Assembly: GCA_023441145.1 (NCBI GenBank)
Contig: JAEZQN010000102.1
Coordinates: forward strand, 1-11,088
Direction of reading: 5' to 3'
DNA from: Bacillota bacterium
GTDB taxonomy: Bacteria; Bacillota; Clostridia; Lachnospirales; Lachnospiraceae
DNA length: 11,088 nucleotides
Both the position numbers and the translations under genes were made by a program. Numbering within the stretch: the stretch's first letter is position 1; the number at the start of each line of letters is the position of its first letter. The notes beneath the pieces were generated by a model, which had not been told where the DNA came from, did not search any database, and saw only the letters and a list, made by a program, of their open reading frames with translations. Of the stretch, positions 1 through 6,642 are shown one piece after another.

Positions 1-1
1 A

Positions 2-28
2 TGTGAAAAAGCCTGTAAGGAATTATGA
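2..28 (+). CDS. Possible 3' end of an upstream gene (partial)
   Basis: A reading frame open from the left edge ends at a TGA at 26-28, 18 bases before the tniQ start. Only eight codons are visible (CEKACKEL), too few for any identification. Another frame is open from position 3 to a TAA at 99-101 and would overlap tniQ, so which frame is real is undecided. In Tn7-like elements the gene before tniQ is commonly the TnsC/TniB ATPase. That identity is inferred only from gene order. Confidence 0.25.
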   Translation, partial: CEKACKEL

Positions 29-46
29 GGGTATAGGAGTTGTTTT

Positions 47-1528
47 ATGTATACATGGAATAAAAATTGGATTTTTCCTAATGAAAGTCCGTGGGGAATA
101 ATAAATAAGTTTCTTTATGCAAATGAAATAAAAGGTAGTTTGGCAATAGAAGTATTGACTACTGGTAAAGCACGAGTTTTAGACAAGTATCGTGTGGATA
201 AACTTCATACTGGTATAGTGGCTAATTATAAATTATTAGATAATAAGTGGCTAACGGAAAAGACAACGTTAGAAGAGTACGGAAGTAATCTTTTGAAAAA
301 AATATTACACCCCTTACTTATACAAAATAAAAACTTAATACACAATGAAAATCTAAGTTTGAATTGCTTATGTCGAATTTTAATAAGAAAAAACTTATAC
401 TATTGTCCAGAATGTATGAAATATGGTAATCATTTAATGATTCATCAATTTACGTTTATAGAAAAATGTCCTATTCATAATATTCAGTTGAAAAATATTT
501 GCCCTAAATGTGGAGAGGAAATGCCATATGAAATAATATTTAACAATAAAACACGGGCATTCGCATCTTGTAAGTGTGGATACAAACTATTTGATAATGA
601 AAATTTTGAAACTGTAGTTACTAATTGGATGAAAAAAAATAATAAAAACTATAATTATAACCCTGCTTTTTCACAAGAGTTACTTACAATTATTACAAAT
701 AATCAAGAAGAGAATTTAAATAACAAAGATATCAACAATTATTTGTTTGCTTACTTTACAAAAACTACAAATAATTTAAAACCTAAATATATTATATCTA
801 AGGGTATGGACTGGAATACCATAGATTTTGGAGACGTTATTTCCCCTAATCTAAATTCTAGTCGTGATATGGTGGATTATGCTTATTATTATGCCTTTCA
901 AAAGTTGTATAGACATATTGCAAGAGCGAAACATTTACGGAGCAGAATAGATCATGCTGAAACGTTTATGAATAGATCATTATGGTTTTCGTATCTAGCA
1001 AATCAGAATGATATTAAATCTAAGAAAATAATAAAATATCATGAAACATTTGATAAAGATGCTGTAATTCTGTATTTATGGAAGCGAGATATGGAATACA
1101 ATCTCCGAGAAAGACATTTATATATAATTAATAGACGTTGTGCATATTGGTACAAATTTGCACCTGATCCAGTAATTTATGGGTATGTCCAAAATGTCAA
1201 GTACTTGTTACCTGATTATATTGATGATGATATGAAATTTAGTATAATGGTCCATATAGCATTAACACTCATGAATGATAGATATGTTGAGTGGGAAGAA
1301 TATGTTAATAATATTAAAGAAAAAAAGAAAGATATATGGACATTACGAGATATACTGGATCTATCATCTTTAAGACTAGTATCTGATAATTGTAAAAAGC
1401 AGTTTTTATTAAAATTTGATCGAGTTGAACATACTTTTAATATATTTTTTTCTATTCATGAGAGAACAGAGCACAAGTATCCAGATTTTCCTACTTTAAG
1501 TATGACACTAGACCGAAGAAAGCTATAG
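47..1528 (+). CDS. tniQ: TniQ/TnsD-family transposon target-selection protein
   Basis: This is a 493-residue protein of the TniQ family, the subunit that recognises target DNA for Tn7-like transposases and recruits the TnsC-type ATPase. Support comes from the N-terminal PNESPWG segment (residues 11-17) and a zinc-binding region: CPEC at 120-123, a His near 133, CPIH at 141-144, CPKC at 152-155, and a further CKC at 175-177. The CPxH...L...CPxC spacing is characteristic of the family. The length is close to that of E. coli TnsD (about 500 residues), so this resembles a site-selecting TnsD-like version rather than a short CRISPR-associated TniQ. The remaining roughly 300 residues are AT-rich in coding and I cannot assign domains to them. 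The start is supported by AGGAGT at 36-41, six bases before the ATG. No other transposition gene is visible; partners would lie left of the window. A strong hairpin follows the gene. Confidence 0.85.
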   Translation: MYTWNKNWIFPNESPWGIINKFLYANEIKGSLAIEVLTTGKARVLDKYRVDKLHTGIVANYKLLDNKWLTEKTTLEEYGSNLLKKILHPLLIQNKNLIHNENLSLNCLCRILIRKNLYYCPECMKYGNHLMIHQFTFIEKCPIHNIQLKNICPKCGEEMPYEIIFNNKTRAFASCKCGYKLFDNENFETVVTNWMKKNNKNYNYNPAFSQELLTIITNNQEENLNNKDINNYLFAYFTKTTNNLKPKYIISKGMDWNTIDFGDVISPNLNSSRDMVDYAYYYAFQKLYRHIARAKHLRSRIDHAETFMNRSLWFSYLANQNDIKSKKIIKYHETFDKDAVILYLWKRDMEYNLRERHLYIINRRCAYWYKFAPDPVIYGYVQNVKYLLPDYIDDDMKFSIMVHIALTLMNDRYVEWEEYVNNIKEKKKDIWTLRDILDLSSLRLVSDNCKKQFLLKFDRVEHTFNIFFSIHERTEHKYPDFPTLSMTLDRRKL

Positions 1529-1614
1529 AAAACTAGCAACAAGTTAAGATACACGGAGTAAATATATTTCTTAAAATGATATATTGAATAAAAAGATTAA
1601 AAATATAGCAATGT

Positions 1615-1661
1615 AAATAAAAGGACATTATGATATGAATATTCATAATGTCCTTTTATTT
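1615..1661 (+). terminator. Intrinsic terminator after tniQ
   Basis: A perfect 19-bp inverted repeat (1615-1633 with 1643-1661, core AAAAGGACATTATGA) encloses a 9-base loop. The right arm ends in TCCTTTTATTTT, giving a U-rich tail on the plus strand, and the left arm is A-rich, so it could also work in reverse. It lies about 87 bases after the tniQ stop codon. Confidence 0.75.
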
Positions 1662-1805
1662 TATAACATATGAGTTTATTTTAATAACAATTATATATAT
1701 GATAACTGATAATGCAATCATGATATTATATTAGGTTTATAAAAATAATATATATTTTGAAAACCTATAAAAGAAGTTATAGATAAACATATACTCATAA
1801 AAGCA

Positions 1806-1828
1806 GCATTCCCTAAGATTTGCTTCAA
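1806..1828 (+). repeat. Direct repeat copy 1, candidate transposase-binding site
   Basis: This 23-base unit matches 1879-1901 at 20 of 23 positions and shares the blocks ATTCCC and ATTTGCTTCAA. Start-to-start spacing is 73 bases. Repeated sites of about 20 bp in one orientation near an element end are typical of TnsB binding sites in Tn7-like transposons. The functional reading is inferred. Confidence 0.5.
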
Positions 1829-1878
1829 AATAAGATTACTAAAAAAGATTTAAATGAGTGAATAATTTGTCGAAGAGT

Positions 1879-1901
1879 GTATTCCCGAACATTTGCTTCA
1901 A
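1879..1901 (+). repeat. Direct repeat copy 2, candidate transposase-binding site
   Basis: This is the second copy of the 23-base unit, with the same ATTCCC and ATTTGCTTCAA blocks. It is bracketed by an imperfect inverted repeat, ATTTGTC-GAAG at 1865-1875 and CTTC-AACG-GACAAAT at 1896-1910. Read from the right, the sequence just outside it begins TGTCCGTTGAAG, and TGT is the usual Tn7-like terminal triplet. Confidence 0.5.
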
Positions 1902-1944
1902 CGGACAAATACTTTAAAAAGAGTGCTAATTTAGCTACATAGAA

Positions 1945-1969
1945 CTATTCGCGAAACGCAAGTTTAACG
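1945..1969 (+). repeat. Degenerate third copy of the direct repeat
   Basis: This unit aligns to copy 2 at 15 of 25 positions, keeping TATTC, CGAA and TT.AACG but not the centre. It starts 66 bases after copy 2, in the same orientation. If real, it would be the outermost binding site and the element end would lie close by, for example near 1977-1984 (CGGGACCA). Confidence 0.3.
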
Positions 1970-1993
1970 AAATATACGGGACCACTTTTATCT

Positions 1994-2026
1994 AATATGG
2001 GCTCTAGGCCCTTTCTAGCCCATATT
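1994..2026. terminator. Hairpin, possible terminator
   Basis: A 10-bp inverted repeat AATATGGGCT / AGCCCATATT with a 13-base loop lies just right of the putative transposon repeats. The plus-strand tail (TTCCTTATAATTATA) is only moderately T-rich, and the minus-strand tail lacks a T run. It may end a gene interrupted or displaced by the element, or it may be structural. Confidence 0.35.
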
Positions 2027-2149
2027 TCCTTATAATTATATATGTTGTTTTTAAGTACTTTTTACGATATTCCAAGTATTATCACTCAATAATTACTTTG
2101 TTCTTGATTACAAATAACAACATACTTCTCTTTAACCTCTATCTTATTA

Positions 2150-2249
2150 GTAATCGATTATTTCTATACATAGAAATTATTCTATTTACTTATGTAATCA
2201 ATACATTTCTATATAGACATGAACATTATTCTAAATATTTTCTATATAG
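2150..2249. repeat. Short AT-rich repeats sharing TTTCTATA
   Basis: A unit starting GTAATC at 2150-2173 recurs in altered form at 2194-2216. The 11-mer TTTCTATATAG occurs exactly at 2206-2216 and 2239-2249. The first unit also holds a small hairpin, ATTTCTAT / ATAGAAAT, at 2160-2177. The spacing is irregular and the bases are mostly A and T, so chance cannot be excluded. Confidence 0.3.
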
Positions 2250-2264
2250 TTTTATCATCCTGCA

Positions 2265-3200
2265 TTATTCGTGTACCAACAATTGTTCCATTAACTTAGC
2301 ATATATTCCTTGGTATTCTAATTTCTTGTGTTTTTCTTGTAATAATAACAAATAAATAATCTTTAGATCTGGATTAATAATTAATCCTTCGCAACAGCTT
2401 CCATTTATTACGTTTCCAAATGGGTATAATGTCCATAAATACCCATAGTTATAGTTCGCTTTTTGAGGCTCAAACATCTCACGCATATAACCAATAGATA
2501 TTATCTTTTTATTCTCATATATACCATTATTAATGATCAGTTGTGACAATTTATTAATATCATTGGTGGAACATGTAAAATTCTTTTCTTTTCTATATAA
2601 ATTGTAAATAATTGACTTGCTTGAAATGCAGAAATTATCTTTAGTTAATTGTATGCCTAAAGGTTTAAACAGAGCTTCCTTACAAAAATCATCTAAAGAA
2701 TCATCCAATACTTTTTCTAAAATGACAGCAAGTAATATATAATCCCATTCTTTATAACAATATTTCAATCCAGGTACATTAGAAACTAATATGTCACTTA
2801 ATACATCAGAAGTATTATCATTGTTCAGTAGATCATAGTAAATAGGCCTTAACCAATGCATACTACTACTCCACAATAAGCCAGAAGTCATGGAAAGTAA
2901 GTGCTTAATCTTAATTACACGATGGAGATGGTCTCTATCCAAATCAAATTCTGGTAATATAGTGTATATTGGCACTTCAACACTTTTAAGAAAATGACGA
3001 TCGATAGCAATTCCAGTTAATAGGCTTATAACACCAGGAACAAGAAATGAAATGTCTTGTTTGGTGTCATTGGTATAACCTTCCTTATGCTTTTCAAAGA
3101 TAATATTGTTATCCTTTGCAAATAAAATGCTTGAATAATCTGTATAATGATGTTCCAATAGGTAATTATCCAAGTATGAAGATGGAAATTTCTTATTCAT
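2265..3200 (-). CDS. Serine hydrolase (class C beta-lactamase fold) homologue with a degenerate active site
   Basis: This 311-residue protein aligns by eye with the beta-lactamase-related serine hydrolase family (PF00144-type). It shares SLLTGIAID (59-67), the block HLLSMTSGLLW (100-110), YILLAVILEKV (154-164) and GLIINPDLKIIYLL near the C-terminus. The catalytic motifs are missing. The SxxK box reads FLVP at 52-55, the YxN box reads YKE at 149-151, and the C-terminal HxG/GG region reads SCCEG (268-272). No signal peptide or membrane segment is visible, whereas penicillin-interacting members are exported. It is therefore probably a cytoplasmic pseudoenzyme with a binding or regulatory role, or a gene on the way to decay; the frame is intact. 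The start ATG has AAGGG five bases upstream. The blaI-type gene lies upstream on the same strand with a terminator between them. Confidence 0.75.
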   Translation of the reverse strand: MNKKFPSSYLDNYLLEHHYTDYSSILFAKDNNIIFEKHKEGYTNDTKQDISFLVPGVISLLTGIAIDRHFLKSVEVPIYTILPEFDLDRDHLHRVIKIKHLLSMTSGLLWSSSMHWLRPIYYDLLNNDNTSDVLSDILVSNVPGLKYCYKEWDYILLAVILEKVLDDSLDDFCKEALFKPLGIQLTKDNFCISSKSIIYNLYRKEKNFTCSTNDINKLSQLIINNGIYENKKIISIGYMREMFEPQKANYNYGYLWTLYPFGNVINGSCCEGLIINPDLKIIYLLLLQEKHKKLEYQGIYAKLMEQLLVHE

Positions 3201-3251
3201 ATAACCCTTAATGCTCCCCCACTATTTAAAGCTTAAAAAATACCATAGAAA

Positions 3252-3308
3252 AACCTCTAATTATCCAGCCACATATCTTTATTAATTCACGATGGATAAT
3301 TAGAGGTT
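3252..3308 (-). terminator. Intrinsic terminator between the blaI-type gene and the hydrolase-like gene
   Basis: A perfect 16-bp inverted repeat, AACCTCTAATTATCCA (3252-3267) with TGGATAATTAGAGGTT (3293-3308), has a 25-base loop. On the minus strand the second arm runs into TTTTTCTATGG and then TATTTTTT. It lies 32 bases past the blaI-type stop codon and about 50 bases before the next start. Confidence 0.8.
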
Positions 3309-3339
3309 GATAATATGTAAGTATAATTCATATGTTAAA

Positions 3340-3705
3340 TTAAATTCTACGCTCAGATAAAATACGTTGTAATTCCATTATTTCTGGAGATGATAAGTCT
3401 TGCTGTTTTACATATTCAGATAGGAAATTACATAAAGATCCATTATAAAATTTATTCAAAAGAACCTTGGTTTCCGTAATTTGAGCGGTACGTTTTGATA
3501 TGGCAGCTTTACAGATAAAACCTGGATCCTCACGAACAACAGCACCTTTTTCAATCAATCGTTTGATTACTGTATAAGTGGTGTTTTTCTCCCATCCAAT
3601 GTATTCTTTGATAATCTTTGCAATGTCTTTCGCTGCAAGATTTTTATTTGACCAAAGAAGTTCCATAATATTCAATTCACCTTCATGTAGCCTGATTTCC
3701 TTCAT
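3340..3705 (-). CDS. blaI: BlaI/MecI/CopY-family transcriptional repressor
   Basis: This 121-residue protein has the family's N-terminal winged helix. Its landmarks are ELNIMELLW (10-18), AAKDIAKII (24-32) and W38EKNTTYTVIKRLIEKG (38-54), whose TTYTVIKRL segment is the recognition helix. The C-terminal half is the dimerisation domain. It keeps an N-F pair (N93-F94 in SLCNFLSEY), the equivalent of the bond cut in staphylococcal BlaI/MecI. Members repress resistance or metal genes and often themselves. Here no BlaR1-type M56 peptidase is visible, so the inducing route is unknown. The ribosome site AAAGGAG lies eight bases before the ATG. Candidate operators lie in the 212-base gap upstream. Which member of the family it most resembles cannot be settled by eye; the symbol denotes the family. 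Confidence 0.88.
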   Translation of the reverse strand: MKEIRLHEGELNIMELLWSNKNLAAKDIAKIIKEYIGWEKNTTYTVIKRLIEKGAVVREDPGFICKAAISKRTAQITETKVLLNKFYNGSLCNFLSEYVKQQDLSSPEIMELQRILSERRI

Positions 3706-3728
3706 CCAGTAATCTCCTTTGAAATTAC

Positions 3729-3866
3729 GACATCTGTAGAATTAGCAACTATTGTAATTTCTCATCTAAATAGATACGTTTATATTACATACTACAATAA
3801 TAGAACAAATAAAGCAGAAATATGATGCAATTAAATTATTCATCCCCTATAAAACTACTATTGTAG
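3729..3866 (-). promoter_or_regulatory. Candidate promoter and operators of the blaI-type gene
   Basis: Three copies of a CTACAATAGT-like element lie upstream of the repressor gene. They are ACTATTGTAAT (3748-3758), ACTACAATAATAG (3791-3803) and the palindromic CTACTATTGTAG (3855-3866). A TACAnnTGTA-like site, TACAGATGTC on the minus strand, lies at 3729-3738. A possible promoter on the minus strand has TTGTTC at 3803-3808 and ATATAA at 3780-3785, with a 17-base spacer. The middle element fills that spacer, as expected for autorepression. BlaI/MecI/CopY proteins bind TACA/TGTA-type inverted repeats. The assignment here is inferred. Confidence 0.45.
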
Positions 3867-3917
3867 ATTCTAAAATACATAATAATTCTACCCTAATAGA
3901 ACCAATCTGTCAATAAG

Positions 3918-5156
3918 TTAAATGCAAAAAACTGCATATAGAGGAACATACTGGATATTATGGTGCTTACCAAAGTTTCTTGGAGATATCTTGATGGAAT
4001 ATGCAATATCATAGGTATTCGAAAAAATATTAACAGATTTAGATTTCGTATGATCATCACTAAAAATTTCTATAGGGATATATTCATTTTCTTTCTTCAA
4101 AATGAAGTCTATCTTAGCTTGAGAACCAGATTCCCAAAAATAAAGTGGATGCCCACCTGCAGTTAAAGTTTGGGCTACATAATTTTCAAGAAAGCCCTTG
4201 TATTGTTCTGTGTTGGGGCTTAGTTCCTTACAGTTTACATTCATTTTCATTTTGGAGACTAGAACACCAACATCAAATAAGTATAGTTTTTGACCTATAA
4301 TGCTCTCTTCTATTGGCTGACAGTTAAGAATTAGCCCATAGTCTTCTAGAGTTTGGGTTTCAGCAATATACTGATTTTTAGTAGCGCCCTTACGTATTAT
4401 ATTATACTTGAACTTCCTATTTTTCTTCGATAGTTGAAGATCTAATGTTTGATAGAGGCTTTCAATCTTGGTATAACTACTTTCAGAATTATGTAGCCTT
4501 AGACAATTTAATTGATGATTTTGAATAAGATAGTGTATTTCAGAGACATTTAAAATGGATTCTAGCGTTAAGTATTCGTTTATTGCACTTGGCATGCCTC
4601 CTATCACTAGATAATCATAAAATATATTCAAGATATCACTATGTACAATGTCTGGAATCGGTTTTAGGGTTTCATAGTGCTCCTTTATTACAGAGATGTA
4701 CCAAGGATTATTACTTGCTTCCAGGAACTCTTCAAAATCTAAAGGATATAAGGTTAGTATTTCCATGGTATCACTGTTTAATGAAACAGTAAGTGGATAG
4801 CTAGAAATAAAGATAAAACGTAGATTTGATGAGTGATTGTTATTAGACATAAGTTTAGAAACCATAAATTCACATAAGTAGCACTCATCTAAGATGATAA
4901 TAGAATCTTTAGAAGGATTCACTGAGAAATAGGCCTTAATAGATTGGATAGAATGCTCTAGGTTGTTAGGATCAAGAAGTTCTATTAAGCCAGGAGTTAA
5001 CTCAAAATTCATGTAGATCTTATTTTCTGTAGTAGTGGCTAAAAAATCTGTCACTAATCTGGTTTTACCAACACCTTTAGGCCCCTTTATCATAAGAGGC
5101 TTAGGTGATTTGGTTTCAAACCATGTATGAATTGTATTCATGGCTTTTCTTTTCAA
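3918..5156 (-). CDS. AAA-family ATPase with C-terminal DUF4143 domain
   Basis: This 412-residue protein belongs to the widespread AAA_14/DUF4143 group. Visible parts are Walker A GPKGVGKT (25-32), Walker B IIILDE (86-91), LYPLDFEEFLEA (136-147), GGMPSAINEYL (186-196), the middle segment KKNRKFKYNIIRKGA (244-258), and a C-terminal restriction-endonuclease-like domain. Family members usually carry FxEN, (E)VDF and PxExK in that last domain. Here FLEN (322-325) is present, but the others read KIDF (348-351) and PIEIF (361-365), so the family Glu and Lys are lost and nuclease activity is doubtful. The cellular role of the family is not well defined. The likely start is the TTG at 5154-5156, with GGGG eight bases upstream; the resulting MKRK beginning fits relatives, and the ATG at 5139-5141 is the alternative. 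It lies 39 bases after the rluD-type gene with no clear terminator between, so it may be the last gene of that transcript. Confidence 0.82.
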   Translation of the reverse strand: MKRKAMNTIHTWFETKSPKPLMIKGPKGVGKTRLVTDFLATTTENKIYMNFELTPGLIELLDPNNLEHSIQSIKAYFSVNPSKDSIIILDECYLCEFMVSKLMSNNNHSSNLRFIFISSYPLTVSLNSDTMEILTLYPLDFEEFLEASNNPWYISVIKEHYETLKPIPDIVHSDILNIFYDYLVIGGMPSAINEYLTLESILNVSEIHYLIQNHQLNCLRLHNSESSYTKIESLYQTLDLQLSKKNRKFKYNIIRKGATKNQYIAETQTLEDYGLILNCQPIEESIIGQKLYLFDVGVLVSKMKMNVNCKELSPNTEQYKGFLENYVAQTLTAGGHPLYFWESGSQAKIDFILKKENEYIPIEIFSDDHTKSKSVNIFSNTYDIAYSIKISPRNFGKHHNIQYVPLYAVFCI

Positions 5157-5195
5157 TAATATTACCCCATTTCATCATAAGGTTTAAGGTATTTA

Positions 5196-6146
5196 TTATC
5201 TTATTTGTCTAAGTTTACTTAGTAAATCATCATAATAAGCTGGTAATGGTGCTTCAAACTCCACGTAAGTATTGGTTGTCGGATGAATAAAACCTAGAGT
5301 TTTAGCATGTAGTGTCTGCCCTTCTAGAGAATATGGACACTTAGAAGGACCGTAAGTATCATCTCCTAATAGTGGATGGTTAATACTAGCCATGTGAACA
5401 CGAATTTGATGAGTACGGCCGGTTTCTAATTGACACTCTATCAGAGAATATTTATTAGAAAATTGCTCTAATACTTTAAAGTGGGTAACAGCTGGTTTGC
5501 CGTTTTTATGATTAATTGCCATCTTCTTTCGATCTATTGGATGACGGCCAATAGGCCCTTCCACCGTTCCTTCTTGTTCACGAAAGGTACCATATACAAC
5601 TGCTAAATACTTTCGTGTAATAGAATGAACCTTAAGCTGATTGGCAAGGCTATTGTGAGCTTTATCGTTCTTACATACCACAAGTAGCCCTGTTGTATTT
5701 CTATCGATACGGTGAACAATCCCAGGACGCATGATTCCGTTAATACCAGACAATTCATCCTTACAATGGTAAAGTAAACCATTTACCAAAGTACCAGTCA
5801 TGTGACCTGGAGCCGGATGTACCACCATATCCTTCCCCTTGTTGATAATTATGACATCAGAATCTTCGTAAATAATATCGAGAGGAATATTCTCTGCCAA
5901 TACATCCAATGGCTCCGGTTCAGGAACCATAATTTGAATTTTATCATTAGGGGAGATTTTATAATTTGATTTTACAATCTTATCATTAACAGTAACTAAA
6001 TCATCCTTAATTAATTTTTGAATAAATGAGCGAGTAACATCCTCCCACTGAAGGGAAATAAACTTATCGATGCGCTCATTTTTTTCTGATTCCTCAACAA
6101 TAAATTCTACTAAAGTATGGTTGGAATCCTCATTGCAATCAAACAT
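5196..6146 (-). CDS. rluD: RluA/RluD-family 23S rRNA pseudouridine synthase
   Basis: This 316-residue enzyme would isomerise uridines to pseudouridine in structured RNA. It has an N-terminal S4 RNA-binding domain (about 20-75; ERIDKFI...SFIQKLIKDDLVTVN). The catalytic domain carries the RluA-family motif HRIDRNTTGL (145-154), with the catalytic Asp at 148, and also KYLAVVYG (179-186) and GRTHQIRVH (243-251). Its length is normal for RluD (about 300-325). The ATG directly follows the lspA TAA, and the ribosome site AGAGG lies inside the end of lspA, which indicates coupled translation. The lspA-rluD pairing is common in Firmicutes, where this gene is often called ylyB. The exact rRNA target cannot be told from sequence; other RluA-family members remain possible. 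Confidence 0.92.
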   Translation of the reverse strand: MFDCNEDSNHTLVEFIVEESEKNERIDKFISLQWEDVTRSFIQKLIKDDLVTVNDKIVKSNYKISPNDKIQIMVPEPEPLDVLAENIPLDIIYEDSDVIIINKGKDMVVHPAPGHMTGTLVNGLLYHCKDELSGINGIMRPGIVHRIDRNTTGLLVVCKNDKAHNSLANQLKVHSITRKYLAVVYGTFREQEGTVEGPIGRHPIDRKKMAINHKNGKPAVTHFKVLEQFSNKYSLIECQLETGRTHQIRVHMASINHPLLGDDTYGPSKCPYSLEGQTLHAKTLGFIHPTTNTYVEFEAPLPAYYDDLLSKLRQIR

Positions 6147-6638
6147 TTATTTTGTACCTCTTTTATAAAATTGAAGATCTTCTTCTTTGTAATAAAAAAT
6201 CAGAAGAACTGGTAAGGCAAATTCTGCGATAGTAACATAGCAGTCTGCGATATTAAATATAGGGAAGTCAATTAAGTTAAAGTATAAAAAATCCACAACA
6301 TAATTTAACATAACTCGATCAATCATATTCCCAATTGCCCCAGCTGCAATAAATATCATACAAATCTGTAAAGGGCGGTATTTTCTTTCATCTGGCAAAC
6401 GGTAGTAAAAGAAAACTATGGCCGCAAGAATGATTACAGTAATTAAGACGAAAATGAAAAACTTATTTTGAAATAGTCCAAAGGCAATCCCCCTGTTTTC
6501 CAAATACTCAAAACTAAATACCCCTTTTATTACATCAATAGGGCCATTTTCCTGTAGAGAGGTTCTAGCCCAATATTTTGTTATCTGATCTAAGACTACT
6601 AATAATATAACCCAAAGGGGGCCAAATTTCTTTTTCAT
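6147..6638 (-). CDS. lspA: Lipoprotein signal peptidase (signal peptidase II)
   Basis: LspA is the membrane aspartyl protease that removes the signal peptide from diacylglyceryl-prolipoproteins. Starting at the ATG at 6636-6638 the protein has 163 residues, normal for the family. Conserved boxes are DQITK (17-21), ENRGIAFG (47-54), GNMIDR (103-108), VVDF with catalytic Asp 116, and FNIADCYV with catalytic Asp 132. Four hydrophobic membrane segments are evident. A longer frame begins further upstream inside aroB, but this start is preferred. It has AGGAAAGG about seven bases upstream, begins with the usual Lys-rich cytoplasmic MKKK, and leaves a four-base gap after the aroB stop codon. The ribosome site lies inside the last codons of aroB, so the two are probably translated together. 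Confidence 0.96.
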   Translation of the reverse strand: MKKKFGPLWVILLVVLDQITKYWARTSLQENGPIDVIKGVFSFEYLENRGIAFGLFQNKFFIFVLITVIILAAIVFFYYRLPDERKYRPLQICMIFIAAGAIGNMIDRVMLNYVVDFLYFNLIDFPIFNIADCYVTIAEFALPVLLIFYYKEEDLQFYKRGTK

Positions 6639-6642
6639 ATGA

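Larger units (their letters stand above)
1529..2264. other. Long AT-rich intergenic region between tniQ and the serine-hydrolase-like gene
   Basis: This stretch of about 735 bases holds no convincing gene on either strand. It contains a near-perfect 19-bp hairpin just after tniQ. It also has direct repeats at 1806-1828 and 1879-1901 with a degenerate third copy at 1945-1969, a second hairpin at 1994-2026, and short repeats around TTTCTATA at 2150-2249. The layout fits the non-coding end of a Tn7-like element followed by flanking DNA. Short open frames here lack ribosome sites and recognisable protein sequence. Confidence 0.6.

Noticed and set aside
1529..2264. CRISPR array
   Set aside because: The repeats are too few, imperfect and not separated by uniform spacers; they fit transposon-end sites better.
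2098..2355. Plus-strand open frame of 85 codons
   Set aside because: It starts at a TTG without a good ribosome site, is dominated by AT-rich codons, and its 3' part overlaps the hydrolase-like gene on the other strand; no family resemblance.
2265..3200. Functional beta-lactamase / antibiotic resistance gene
   Set aside because: All catalytic residues are replaced and there is no signal peptide, so hydrolysis of beta-lactams is not supported.
3960..4166. Plus-strand open frame inside the ATPase gene
   Set aside because: Antisense shadow of a clearly coding minus-strand gene, with no recognisable protein sequence.
4583..4792. Plus-strand open frame inside the ATPase gene
   Set aside because: Antisense shadow of the coding strand, with no ribosome site or family resemblance.
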